Source of the DNA: Pseudoclavibacter terrae
GTDB lineage: Bacteria > Actinomycetota > Actinomycetes > Actinomycetales > Microbacteriaceae
Direction: 5' to 3'
Length of the DNA: 64,000 bases
Assembly (NCBI RefSeq): GCF_008831075.1
Contig: NZ_WBJX01000003.1
Span: 372,001-436,000, forward strand
Notes under the pieces: model-generated
The model's database searches: none
Told to the model about the DNA's origin: nothing
The model's input: the letters and a program-made list of their open reading frames with translations, nothing else
Translations under genes and position numbers: made by a program
Shown here: positions 41,474 to 50,403 of the stretch, one piece after another
Layout: every line of letters begins with the position of its first letter
Position numbering within the stretch: position 1 is the first letter of the stretch

Positions 41474-43050
41474 TGGCTGACTGCGGACTCGGCGACTTCG
41501 AGTGCTATTCGAAGGAGATCGCCTCGACGGTGTGGAGCCGAACGCGTGAGGCGCTCCAGAACGACGTCAACGAGTGGGTGGCCGAGCAGATCTCGACGCT
41601 CGGCACCATGTGGGTCGACGTGCCGACACCAGACCTCGGGACGACGGGAGCCGCGGCGGGTTCGGCTGCCGCCGCGCCGACCGGTGACGTCGAAGCGCAC
41701 CTCGGCACGGTGCTCGGGTACGTCAGCTGGATCTCGGGCACGGTCGCCGTCCTCGGGCTCGTGCTCCTGGCCGTCATGGTGGGGCTCCGGATCCGCTCCG
41801 GCGATGGGGTCCCGTTCCACGGCAGACTGTTCGCGGTGCTCGCGGGCGGGGTCCTCATCGCGGGCGCCTCCTCGCTGGTGTCCGCGCTCGTCCCCACCGC
41901 CCCGGCGGCGTCGACCAACACCGCGACGTTCCTGCAGTCTTCGACGTGGTGGATCGCGGGCGTCTGCGCCATCGCCTCCGTCATGATCGGCGGCGCGCGC
42001 ATGGCGTGGGAGCAGCGGGCCAGGCCGGGGCAGGAGCTTCTGAAGAGCCTGCTCACGCTGGTGGTCGTCGCGAGTGCGGGCCTCACGATCGTGTGGCTGC
42101 TCGTCCGCGCGGGGGACTCCTTCTCGACCTGGATCATCGACGAGTCGCTCGAGTGCGACCTCGACGGGGCCCCGAACTGCTTCAAGGACAACGTGGGCGT
42201 CATGCTCGGGGGCTCCGTCGCGGGCCTCGCCGGCGGTGCTGTCGGCAGCTCCGGCGGAGCGGTCGTGAGCGGCATCAGCAACGGCCTCTTCATCGGCGTG
42301 ATCGTCGGTCTCGTCTCGGTGGTGCAGGTGCTGCTCATGATCGTGCGGGGCGGGATGCTCGTCATCCTCTCGGGCATCCTGCCGCTCGCCGCGTCTGCGA
42401 CGAACACGGACCTCGGCAAGGGGTGGTTCCAACGCTGCGTCGCCTGGCTGACCGCCTTCATCCTCTACAAACCGGCCGCGGCGATCGTCTACGCCGCCGG
42501 TTTCCGCATGAGCGGGGCCGCCCCGTCCTCGGAGGGCAGCGCCGTCCTGACCACCTACACGGGACTCGTCATCCTCGCCCTGGCGATCGTCGCGCTCCCC
42601 GCGCTCATGCGCTTCGTGACGCCCATGGTCGGGGCGCTCGCCTCGAGCGGCGGGGGCGCATCCATCGCCAACGCGGTCGCGGACCGCGTTCCGGAGGGCG
42701 CGCGCCCCCGACCGAGCACCGCGCCACAGGGCAGCACCGCCTCGCGCGGGGCCGCTGGGGCGCCGCGAGGCGGGGCACCGACACCAGGGGCAAGGGCGAC
42801 GCCGCCCAGATCCCCGTCAACGCCGGGCTCCCCAGCGCCGTCGCTCGGGCCGGCGAAAACCTCCGCCTCCCCGGGGGCGGCGTCCGGAGCAGGCGCGGCG
42901 GCGAGAGCAGGCAAGGTCGCGGGTGGTCCATACGCTGCGGCGGCGCTCACGGCCGTCCAGCCCGTGAAGAAGGCGATCCAGTACGGCACGGATGCTGCGA
43001 TCACGGTCGCGGAGCGGACAACCGGAGAGGAGCCGAGCGGTGGTCGATAG
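41473..43050 (+). CDS. TrbL/VirB6-like polytopic membrane protein
   Basis: This 525-residue inner-membrane channel component has about eight hydrophobic helices between residues 75 and 400 (for example SWISGTVAVLGLVLLAVMVG, VVQVLLMIVRGGMLVILSGI). It ends in a 110-residue Ala/Pro/Ser/Gly-rich cytosolic tail. The long polytopic core with a disordered tail is typical of TrbL/VirB6. ATG 41473 overlaps the previous stop. Cys residues in DCGLGDFECYS and ECDLDGAPNCF may be structural. Confidence 0.85.
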   Translation: MADCGLGDFECYSKEIASTVWSRTREALQNDVNEWVAEQISTLGTMWVDVPTPDLGTTGAAAGSAAAAPTGDVEAHLGTVLGYVSWISGTVAVLGLVLLAVMVGLRIRSGDGVPFHGRLFAVLAGGVLIAGASSLVSALVPTAPAASTNTATFLQSSTWWIAGVCAIASVMIGGARMAWEQRARPGQELLKSLLTLVVVASAGLTIVWLLVRAGDSFSTWIIDESLECDLDGAPNCFKDNVGVMLGGSVAGLAGGAVGSSGGAVVSGISNGLFIGVIVGLVSVVQVLLMIVRGGMLVILSGILPLAASATNTDLGKGWFQRCVAWLTAFILYKPAAAIVYAAGFRMSGAAPSSEGSAVLTTYTGLVILALAIVALPALMRFVTPMVGALASSGGGASIANAVADRVPEGARPRPSTAPQGSTASRGAAGAPRGGAPTPGARATPPRSPSTPGSPAPSLGPAKTSASPGAASGAGAAARAGKVAGGPYAAAALTAVQPVKKAIQYGTDAAITVAERTTGEEPSGGR

Positions 43051-44548
43051 CTCGATGGCGCGACAGGTGCGCACGTACGGGAACTGGCGGAAGCCGACCT
43101 CTGCAGGTCTCCTCGGGCTCGGCTCCGTGGGCACGGCGCTGCTGCTGGGCGGGCTGGTGCTCGTGGTCGTCGCCGTCATGATCTCCGGCATCATCGCGGC
43201 GTTGATCGTGGCGACGGCGATCGGGGTCTCGCTGCTGCTGCTCGTCGTGCGAGACGCGCACGGCAAGAACGCGCTCTCCCGGATCGGGGCCCGTTCAGGG
43301 TGGGCGCTGTCCCGCGCGAAGGGGGAGGCGAGCTACCGTTCTGGCCCGATCGGCCGCGTGCCCTGGGCGACCTACCAGTTGCCCGGCATCGCGGCGCCGA
43401 CGAGGCTGAGCGAGCACAGCGACTCGCACGGACGCCCCTTCGCGCTGCTCCTCACGCCAGCCGTCGGCAGCTACACGGTGGTGTTCGGCACTGAACCGGA
43501 TGGCGCGGCCCTTGTCGACCAGGAGCAGATCGACTCGTGGGTTGCCGAATGGGGCCACTGGCTCTCGAGTCTCGGCGACGAGCAGGGGATCGAGGCGGCC
43601 TCGGTGACCATCGAGACGGCTCCAGACTCCGGCACGCGCCTGCGGCGCGAGGTCGCCATGAACATCGACCCGAACGCGCCAGCCTTCGCTCGCGCCGTGC
43701 TCGAGGAGACCGTCGCCGACTACCCGGAGGGCTCATCCACCGTGAAGGCCTTCGTCGCGCTCACCTTCCAAAGCTCGCTCCGAACCGGTGCGCGGCGGCG
43801 GGCCCCCGACGAGATGGCGCGAGAGCTCGCGGCCCGCCTCCCCGGCCTCACCGCGGGACTGCAGGCGACCGGCGCCGGCGCCGCGCAACCGCTCACAGCG
43901 CAGGAGGTCTGCGAGATCGTTCGGGTCGCCTACGATCCCGCCGTCGCCGTGCTCATCGACGAAGCGCACGCCACCGGTGAGACCCCGGAACTCAGCTGGA
44001 GCGACGTCGGTCCGGCGGCAGCCCGGGCCAGCTGGGGCGGCTACCGCCACGATTCCGCCTACTCGACGACCTGGGCGATGACCGTCGCGCCACGAGGCAG
44101 TGTGCAGTCGAGCGTGCTCGCCCGCCTGCTCGCGCCGCACCGGGACATCGCCCGTAAACGGGTAACGCTGCTCTACCGCCCCATTGACGCGGCCCGCGCC
44201 GCCGCCCTCGTCGAGGCCGACCTCAGCGCCGCCCAGTTCAGGCAGACGTCGAGCTCGAAGCCGGCCGCGCGCGACACGCTCGCCGTGCGAGCGGCCGCGG
44301 CGACCGCCAGCGAGGAGGCATCCGGTGCGGGCCTCGTGAACTTCGGGGCACTCGTCACGGCGACGGTGCTCGACGCGGAACACGAGCTCGACGCGCGGGC
44401 GGCCGTCGACAACCTCGCCGCGACCGCACGCCTCCGCCTGCGGCCCGTCTACGGATCCCAGGACTCGGCCTTCGCCGCGGCGCTGCCGCTCGGCCTCGTC
44501 CTCAGCAAGCACCTCAGAGTGCCGAGCGAACTGCGAGAGAAACTGTGA
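43040..44548 (+). CDS. SCO6880-family T4SS protein (VirB3/PrgI-like helices plus VirB4 N-terminal-like domain)
   Basis: This 502-residue protein begins VRTYGNWRKPTSAGL after a short tail. Two adjacent helices (residues about 25-75) resemble VirB3/PrgI/TcpE membrane subunits. The rest (80-500) is a soluble alpha-beta region without Walker motifs, as in the SCO6880 family. It fits the N-terminal half of VirB4-like ATPases that is otherwise missing from the next gene. GTG 43040 has GAGAGGAG 6 nt upstream and overlaps the TrbL-like gene by 11 nt. The stop overlaps the ATPase start (GTGA). Confidence 0.8.
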   Translation: MVDSSMARQVRTYGNWRKPTSAGLLGLGSVGTALLLGGLVLVVVAVMISGIIAALIVATAIGVSLLLLVVRDAHGKNALSRIGARSGWALSRAKGEASYRSGPIGRVPWATYQLPGIAAPTRLSEHSDSHGRPFALLLTPAVGSYTVVFGTEPDGAALVDQEQIDSWVAEWGHWLSSLGDEQGIEAASVTIETAPDSGTRLRREVAMNIDPNAPAFARAVLEETVADYPEGSSTVKAFVALTFQSSLRTGARRRAPDEMARELAARLPGLTAGLQATGAGAAQPLTAQEVCEIVRVAYDPAVAVLIDEAHATGETPELSWSDVGPAAARASWGGYRHDSAYSTTWAMTVAPRGSVQSSVLARLLAPHRDIARKRVTLLYRPIDAARAAALVEADLSAAQFRQTSSSKPAARDTLAVRAAAATASEEASGAGLVNFGALVTATVLDAEHELDARAAVDNLAATARLRLRPVYGSQDSAFAAALPLGLVLSKHLRVPSELREKL

Positions 44549-46107
44549 ACCGACCACGCCAGAGAACCGCGAAGCAGCCCGCGCAAGCGCGCCCGCGACC
44601 CCAGGAGCGACCGGGCGCGCGAGGCTGGAGCGGCGCCGGCAGGGGCGCATCCACGTACGTCCAGGCCCACGACGAGTGGCGCGGCACGACCGTCCAGGTG
44701 TGCGGGCTCTGGCCGTTCGCGGTCGGGACCGGCACTCCGATGATCGGGGTGCCCCTCGGCCGGCACACGCAGACCGGGGCGACCCTGTGCTGCGACCCCA
44801 TCTCGTGGTTCCAGCGAGCCAAGCTCATCAGCAACCCGTCCGCGTTCATCCTCGGCAAGCCGGGGCTCGGCAAGTCCTCGCTGGTGCGACGGATGGCGAC
44901 GGGGCTCGCCGGCTACGGCGTGATGCCGCTCGTGCTCGGCGACCTGAAGCCCGACCACGTCGACATGATCACGGCCCTCGGGGGCCAGGTCATCTCGCTG
45001 GGACGCGGCCGCGGCTACCTCAACGTGCTCGACCCCGGCGAGGCGACGGCAGCTGCGAAGCGACTCAGAGCCCACGGCTTCGAGGCCGAGGCCAGCCAGG
45101 TGCTCGCCGACGCCCACGGTCGCCGGCACACGATGGTCGCCGCCCTCCTCACGATCATGCGCCTCCAGCCGCCCAGCGACCGCGAGGAGACGATCATCGA
45201 CCGCGCCCTCAAATGGCTCGACGAGCACCACGACGGGGTGCCCGTGCTCGGCGACCTCCTCGAGGTCGTGCAGGCAGGGCCACCGGAGGTGCGTGCGGTT
45301 GCGCTCGACCGAGGAGACGACAGCCGGTACAAGGCGATCACGGAAGACCTGGAGGCGTCGCTCATCGGGCTCGTCGGGGGCGGCAGGCTCGGCGAGACCT
45401 TCTCGCGGCAGACCACCAACCCCATGCGGCGTGACGCGCCCGTCGTCTACGACGTCTCCTCGATCGACGACTCCGACGTCGACCTGCAGGCCGCCGCGCT
45501 CCTCGCCTGCTGGTCCGCGGGGTTCGGCACCGTCAACGTCGCCAACGTGCTCGCGGACGCGGGACTCGAACCCCGACGGCACTACTTCGTCATCCTCGAC
45601 GAACTGTGGCGAGCGCTTCGGGCAGGCAAGGGCATGGTCGACCGCGTCGACGCCCTCACCCGCCTCAACCGGCAGCGAGGAGTCGGCATGGCCATGATCT
45701 CGCACACCATGAGCGACCTCCTCGCCCTGCCCACCGAGTCGGAGCGGATGAAGGCGAAAGGCTTCGTGGAACGCGCCGGCATGGTCATCTGCGGCGGGCT
45801 GCCCGGGGCCGAGATGCCGCGCCTCACCTCAGCGGTGCCGCTGTCGCTCGCCGAGCAGGAGCTCCTCATCGGCTGGCAGGACCCACCCGCCTGGGACCCG
45901 ACCAGCGGCCGGGAGGCCGAACCTCCCGGGCGAGGCAAGTTCCTCGTCAAGGTCGGCGGTCGGCCCGGGATTCCGGTCGACGTGCAGCTCACCGCCGCGG
46001 AAGCGAGCATCAACGACACCAACAAGCTCTGGCACGAGGCGAGCAGGGTGACCGGTGACGCTCCGGAAACGGGCCGCAAGCGCGAACCAGACCGGGGGAA
46101 GTCATGA
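44545..46107 (+). CDS. VirB4/TraC-like secretion ATPase (C-terminal motor part)
   Basis: This 520-residue P-loop ATPase has Walker A ILGKPGLGKSSLV (about residues 103-113), VLGDLKPDHVD, and Walker B FVILDELWRAL, with the VirB4-type late motif GMAMISHTMSDLLALP. It lacks the roughly 400-residue N-terminal domain of full VirB4, which seems to be encoded by the preceding gene. The N-terminus is basic and Pro-rich. GTG 44545 is coupled to the upstream gene and the stop overlaps the VirD4 start (ATGA). Confidence 0.9.
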   Translation: MNRPRQRTAKQPAQARPRPQERPGARGWSGAGRGASTYVQAHDEWRGTTVQVCGLWPFAVGTGTPMIGVPLGRHTQTGATLCCDPISWFQRAKLISNPSAFILGKPGLGKSSLVRRMATGLAGYGVMPLVLGDLKPDHVDMITALGGQVISLGRGRGYLNVLDPGEATAAAKRLRAHGFEAEASQVLADAHGRRHTMVAALLTIMRLQPPSDREETIIDRALKWLDEHHDGVPVLGDLLEVVQAGPPEVRAVALDRGDDSRYKAITEDLEASLIGLVGGGRLGETFSRQTTNPMRRDAPVVYDVSSIDDSDVDLQAAALLACWSAGFGTVNVANVLADAGLEPRRHYFVILDELWRALRAGKGMVDRVDALTRLNRQRGVGMAMISHTMSDLLALPTESERMKAKGFVERAGMVICGGLPGAEMPRLTSAVPLSLAEQELLIGWQDPPAWDPTSGREAEPPGRGKFLVKVGGRPGIPVDVQLTAAEASINDTNKLWHEASRVTGDAPETGRKREPDRGKS

Positions 46108-47861
46108 GCGGACCGAGGAAGCGCGGGCCGGGCGGACTGGCCACAGAGACCGCCCTGCTCTGGGTCGCGCTCGGCACGGTCATCGTCGCCGTCGGCGGCA
46201 CGAACCTCTGCGTGCGCGTCGCGAACACGGTCGATGGCACGGGGGCAGAACTGCCGGCCAACCTCTTCGCCCTGTTCTTCGACGTGCTGCGAGGCCGCGT
46301 CCAGTGGACGGAGACCGCGACGTGGCTCGCCGTCGTGATGGGTCTCGCGGTCCCGTTCGCGTGCTCTGCCCTGATGCTGATCACCCGCCGCCGAGCCGGC
46401 GCTCGCCGACTCGATCACGCCGCGGTCCTGCTCGGCCGGGGGAGGGAGATCGCAGCCATCAGCGCTCGCGGGGCCAGGGCCAGCAGCCGACGTCTCGGCG
46501 TCGACGGGCCGATCGGCGTGCGACTCGGCACGAGCATCCCGGGAGCTGCACCGGTGTATGCAGGGTGGGAGGACATGCAGGTCAACATCAGTGGCCCGCG
46601 CACCGGGAAGTCGACGGCCTTCGCCATCCCAGCTATCGTCGAGGCGCCCGGTGCGGTCATCGTCACGTCGAACAAGCGCGACGTCGTCGACGCGACGCGC
46701 GGGGTGCGAGCTGCAACGGGCCGCGTCTGGGTCTTCGACCCGCAGTCCGTAGCCGGTGAAGCCGCCCAGTGGTGGTGGGACCCGCTGAGCTACGTCACCG
46801 ACGAGGTGCAGGCAGGCAAGCTCGCAGACCACTTCGCCAGCGGGTCGAGGGAGCCCGGTTCCAGGGCCGACGCGTTCTTCGACCCCGCCGCGAAAGACCT
46901 CCTCGCGGCGCTCCTGCTCGCCGGGGCGCTCGCGGGCAGACGCATCACCGAGGTGTATCGGTGGGTGACTCGACCGGGCGACGACGAAGCCGTCGGCATC
47001 CTGCAGGACAACGGGTTTCGGCTCATCGCCGACCAGCTCGAAGGGGTCATCAGCGCACCCGACAGGCAGCGCGGCGGCATCTACGGAACCGCCCAGCAGA
47101 TGGCCTCGTGCCTGACCAGCAGGGCCCTCGCCTCCTGGATCACGCCGACAGCCGAACCCGACGGCCGACCGCGGTTCGACCCCCACCAGTTCGTGCGTGG
47201 CACCGACACCCTCTACTCGCTCTCCCGCGAGGGGCAGGGGAGCACGGGTCCCCTCGTCACCGCCCTCACCGTCGCCGTGGCGGAGGCGGCAGAAGAACTC
47301 GCGGCGGCATCACCGTCCGGTCGACTCGCCCGGCCCCTCCTTGGCGTGCTCGACGAAGCCGCGAACGTCTGCCGGTGGCGCACCCTCCCCGACCTCTACA
47401 GCCACTACGGCTCGCGTGGCATCGTGCTCATCACCATCCTCCAGTCCTGGTCGCAGGGCGTTGAAGTCTGGGGCGAGGGAGGTATGCGAAAGCTCTGGTC
47501 CGCCGCGAACGTCAAGGTCTACGGCGGTGGGGTCAGCGAGGCGGCCTTCCTCGAGGAGCTCTCCAAACTCGTCGGAGACCACGACAGGGAACTCTCCTCG
47601 CTGAGCTACGGCCGAGGCCACCGCACCGTCTCGAGGCAGCTCCACCGCGAACGCATCCTCGACGTCTCCGAGCTCGCCGCGCTCCCACGCGGGCGTGCCC
47701 TCGTCCTTGCATCCGGCGCGCGCCCGACCCTCATCAAGACCCGGTCGTGGATGCAGGGCCCGCACGCGTCCCGCATCCGCGCCTCGATCACGCGCCACGG
47801 CCCCGGCGAGGGTCCTGCCCCCAGCTTGGACGCACCCGCGCGCGCGGGGGAGCAGCGATGA
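46104..47861 (+). CDS. VirD4/TraG-like coupling ATPase
   Basis: This 585-residue membrane ATPase normally brings the substrate (DNA-relaxase or protein) to a T4SS. It has two N-terminal helices (about 15-35 and 72-95), Walker A SGPRTGKSTAF (Lys169), VTSNKRDVVDAT, and Walker B LLGVLDEAANVCRWRTLPD followed by GIVLITILQSWSQG. These are TraG/TraD-type motifs. ATG 46104 overlaps the VirB4-like stop. No relaxase gene accompanies it in the window, so its substrate is unknown. Confidence 0.93.
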   Translation: MSGPRKRGPGGLATETALLWVALGTVIVAVGGTNLCVRVANTVDGTGAELPANLFALFFDVLRGRVQWTETATWLAVVMGLAVPFACSALMLITRRRAGARRLDHAAVLLGRGREIAAISARGARASSRRLGVDGPIGVRLGTSIPGAAPVYAGWEDMQVNISGPRTGKSTAFAIPAIVEAPGAVIVTSNKRDVVDATRGVRAATGRVWVFDPQSVAGEAAQWWWDPLSYVTDEVQAGKLADHFASGSREPGSRADAFFDPAAKDLLAALLLAGALAGRRITEVYRWVTRPGDDEAVGILQDNGFRLIADQLEGVISAPDRQRGGIYGTAQQMASCLTSRALASWITPTAEPDGRPRFDPHQFVRGTDTLYSLSREGQGSTGPLVTALTVAVAEAAEELAAASPSGRLARPLLGVLDEAANVCRWRTLPDLYSHYGSRGIVLITILQSWSQGVEVWGEGGMRKLWSAANVKVYGGGVSEAAFLEELSKLVGDHDRELSSLSYGRGHRTVSRQLHRERILDVSELAALPRGRALVLASGARPTLIKTRSWMQGPHASRIRASITRHGPGEGPAPSLDAPARAGEQR

Positions 47862-48247
47862 GCGACGCGGAGACGCACCCAGGCGGCGAAGGCACGCCCT
47901 CCCGCCAGTTCGCGTGTCTCGACGACTTCGTGCGCCAGTTCGTGAGCCGATCGTGCGCCCGGCGGGTGGACGGGCGCACACGAGTCTGGTCGGCCCGCTG
48001 GTGGGACTCACCCGAAGCGGTGCTCCGCCTCCGCGGGCTCTGGCAGGCGTGGGAGGAGCTGAAGGACTCGCCAGGCGGGGCCTGTCTCTGGTTCCGGGAC
48101 CACGCCGACTACCACCTCGGCGTGCTCTTCAGCCCAGACGGCCCCTTCGAGTCGAGCCCCGACGTGCGCGACAGCACCAACCGCCGCGGCGACGACCTGC
48201 CCTGCGCACCACCCCCGCCCGGACACGAGGCGACGCTGCGCGGCTGA
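47858..48247 (+). CDS. DUF4913 protein
   Basis: This 129-residue soluble protein shows the DUF4913 pattern: FACLDDFVRQFVSR, WSARWWDSPEAVLRLRGLW, then LWFRDHADYHLGVLFSPDGPF. Such proteins occur with actinobacterial conjugation and T4SS genes; their role is unknown. The Trp-rich core suggests a small helical binding domain. ATG 47858 overlaps the VirD4 stop. It is the last gene of the module and ends before a hairpin. Confidence 0.82.
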   Translation: MSDAETHPGGEGTPSRQFACLDDFVRQFVSRSCARRVDGRTRVWSARWWDSPEAVLRLRGLWQAWEELKDSPGGACLWFRDHADYHLGVLFSPDGPFESSPDVRDSTNRRGDDLPCAPPPPGHEATLRG

Positions 48248-48259
48248 CGCATGACGCGG

Positions 48260-48293
48260 CAGAGCCGCCCGCGAGAGATCGCGGACGGCTCTG
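48260..48293. terminator. Hairpin between the T4SS-like module and aspS
   Basis: CAGAGCCG-C-CCGCGA pairs with TCGCGG-A-CGGCTCTG around GAGA (one internal mismatch). It lies between two convergent stops. Confidence 0.75.
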
Positions 48294-48327
48294 AGGTCGC
48301 TGCCGGTCGGCGGCAGCGCGATGAAAC

Positions 48328-49638
48328 CTACGGCTGCAGGCGGTTCGGACCGCGGAAGAGGTACGTGACCTCGCGCAGCGTCGTCTGGTGCAGCATCAGC
48401 ATCAGGATGCGCGCGAAGCCCATGCCGAACCCACCGTGAGGCGGCGCGCCGTAGCGGAAGAAGTCGAGGTAGAAGCCGAGCTCGTCGACCTCCATGCCCT
48501 TCTGCTTCGCCTGCTCCTCGAGCACGTCCACACGGTGCTCGCGCTGGGCACCCGTCGAGATCTCGACGCCGTTCCAGATGAGGTCGTAGCTCTTCGTGAG
48601 CGACTCGTCACCCTCGTGGCGCATGTGGTAGAACGGGCGAATCGACGCGGGGTAGTCCGTGAGGAACACGAACTCGTGGCCGAACGTCTCCTGCACGTGC
48701 GCCGCGATCTGACGCTCGCCCTCGGGGTCGAGGTCGAGGTCGTTGCGCTCCAGCTTGTGGCCACGCGCCTCGACGATCTCACGAGCCTCGAGCAGCGGGA
48801 TGCGCGGGAACGGCAGCGACGGAACGACGATGTCGACGTCGAAGAGCGCCTTGATCTCCTCGCCGTGCGCATCCTTGACCGCATGCAGGCCAGCGACCAT
48901 GAGCTGCTCCTGCATCTGCATGACGTCCTCGTGCGACTCGATCCAGCTCACCTCGGCATCGATGCCGGTGAACTCGGTCGCGTGGCGCGACGTGAACGAA
49001 GGGTCGGCGCGGAACACAGGCCCGATCTCGAAGATCTTGCCGAGGCCCGAGCTCATCGCCATCTGCTTGAAGAACTGCGGGCTCTGCGCGAGGTACGCGC
49101 TCGTCTCGAAGTAGTCGACCTTGAAGAGCTCCGCCTTCGACTCGGACGCCGACGCCATGAGCTTCGGCGTGAAGAGCTCGACGTAGCCGTTCTCCACCCA
49201 GTACGTGCGGAACGCGTGCGCGAACGTCGTCTGAATGCGGAAGATGAGGGCGTTGCGGGGGATGCGCAGGTCGAGGAAGCGCCAGTCGAGGCGCTTGTCG
49301 ATCGACGTGTCCTCGGCGATGGGCGTCTCGGGGAGCGCTGCGGTCTCGACGACGATCTCGTCGACCTTGACCTCGAGCCCGCCGAGCTTCACGCGCTCGT
49401 CGGCCTTCTTCTGGCCGCGCACGGAGATGAAGCTGCCCTGCGCGAGGGCGGAGATCGTGTCGGAGATCGACTCACGCCCCTCGGCGCGCGGGTTCACGAG
49501 CTGGACGGCGCCGCTCTCGTCACGGAGGACGACGAACTGCACCTTCTTCTGGTCTCGAACCGTATCGACCCACCCCTGCACAAGCACGGGGCCGTCTTCG
49601 AGCGTGGAAAGGGAGGAGATGAGGGCGCGATCAGTCAC
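48328..49638 (-). CDS. aspS: Aspartyl-tRNA synthetase, archaeal/eukaryotic type (probably non-discriminating)
   Basis: This 436-residue class II synthetase charges tRNA-Asp and, in many organisms with this type, also tRNA-Asn. It has an OB-fold anticodon domain (residues 1-100) and a catalytic core with motif 2 FRADPSFTSRHATEFTGID and motif 3 GFGMGFARILMLML. The bacterial GAD insertion domain (typical total about 590 residues) is missing. The length and the motif 2 sequence fit the archaeal type. GTG 49638 is predicted leaderless. Asn-tRNA would then need GatCAB transamidation; those genes are not in view. Confidence 0.93.
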   Translation of the reverse strand: MTDRALISSLSTLEDGPVLVQGWVDTVRDQKKVQFVVLRDESGAVQLVNPRAEGRESISDTISALAQGSFISVRGQKKADERVKLGGLEVKVDEIVVETAALPETPIAEDTSIDKRLDWRFLDLRIPRNALIFRIQTTFAHAFRTYWVENGYVELFTPKLMASASESKAELFKVDYFETSAYLAQSPQFFKQMAMSSGLGKIFEIGPVFRADPSFTSRHATEFTGIDAEVSWIESHEDVMQMQEQLMVAGLHAVKDAHGEEIKALFDVDIVVPSLPFPRIPLLEAREIVEARGHKLERNDLDLDPEGERQIAAHVQETFGHEFVFLTDYPASIRPFYHMRHEGDESLTKSYDLIWNGVEISTGAQREHRVDVLEEQAKQKGMEVDELGFYLDFFRYGAPPHGGFGMGFARILMLMLHQTTLREVTYLFRGPNRLQP

Positions 49639-49644
49639 CTGGCA

Positions 49645-49650
49645 AGGGTA
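49645..49650 (-). promoter_or_regulatory. -10 element of a leaderless aspS promoter
   Basis: TACCCT on the minus strand ends 6 nt before GTG 49638, matching the layout before the glycosylase gene. Confidence 0.5.
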
Positions 49651-49742
49651 CCCGAGGCCAACGCGCGTGCGAGCGGGAAGAGAACAAGGCACGGCTTGGG
49701 TCGCGGATGCGCATCCTGTGCCTGAGTGTCGGTGGCGGTTCG

Positions 49743-49748
49743 TAGACT
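49743..49748 (+). promoter_or_regulatory. -10 element of a leaderless promoter for the phosphatase/cytochrome operon
   Basis: TAGACT ends 7 nt before ATG 49756; no ribosome-binding site is present. It would drive the five-gene operon to ccsB. Confidence 0.5.
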
Positions 49749-49755
49749 GGAACGC

Positions 49756-50403
49756 ATGGCGGCACAGCGAATCCACCTCGTCCGCCACGGCGAGGTCGAA
49801 AACCCAAACGGGCTCCTCTACGGGCGGCTCCCAGGCTTCGGGCTCTCCGAGCTCGGCGCCCGCATGGCACGCGTGACCGCGGAAGACCTGCACGCCCGTG
49901 CCGTACCGGCAACCCGACTCGTCGTCTCTCCGCTGCAGAGGACCCGGGAGTCAGCGGCACCGATCGCCGAGCTGTTCGGGCTCGAGCCGGTCATCGACGA
50001 GCGCGTCATCGAGCCGACGAACGCGTTCGAGGGCAGGCGCATGACGGGCAAGTACGGCGCGCTGCGTCGCCCAGGATCGTGGCCGAAGCTCGTCAACCCG
50101 CTGCGCCCCAGCTGGGGCGAGGCGTACAAGTCCATCGTCGCCCGCATGCGCGAGGCGGTGCTCGACGGCGCAGAGCTCGCCGACGGCGGCGATGTTATCG
50201 TGGTCTCCCACCAGCTGCCGATCTGGATGGTGCACCGAGCGCTCTCGAAGGAGCCGCTCCCGCACAACCCGAAGCACCGGCGGTGCTCGCTCTCGAGCAT
50301 CACGACGCTGGAATACCACCCCGCAACCGGCTTCGTGGAAGCCGACTACCGCGAACCGGCGGCGCAGGAACTCAGCGCCGCCACCGATGAGGGAGCCGTG
50401 TGA
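49756..50403 (+). CDS. Histidine phosphatase family protein
   Basis: This 215-residue phosphatase of the phosphoglycerate-mutase-like superfamily has the phospho-acceptor motif LVRHGEVENP (His11), the second arginine region VVSPLQRTRESA, and the distal VVSHQLPIWMVHR with the second catalytic His. The substrate is undetermined. It is the first gene of an overlapping operon with resA, ccdA, resB and ccsB; its stop overlaps the resA start. This location is typical in actinobacteria, but a role in cytochrome biogenesis is unproven. Confidence 0.9.
   Translation: MAAQRIHLVRHGEVENPNGLLYGRLPGFGLSELGARMARVTAEDLHARAVPATRLVVSPLQRTRESAAPIAELFGLEPVIDERVIEPTNAFEGRRMTGKYGALRRPGSWPKLVNPLRPSWGEAYKSIVARMREAVLDGAELADGGDVIVVSHQLPIWMVHRALSKEPLPHNPKHRRCSLSSITTLEYHPATGFVEADYREPAAQELSAATDEGAV

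Noticed and set aside
48388-49725. 445-codon plus-strand frame opposite aspS
   Set aside because: Leu/Arg/Glu-rich mirror of aspS; no homology pattern.
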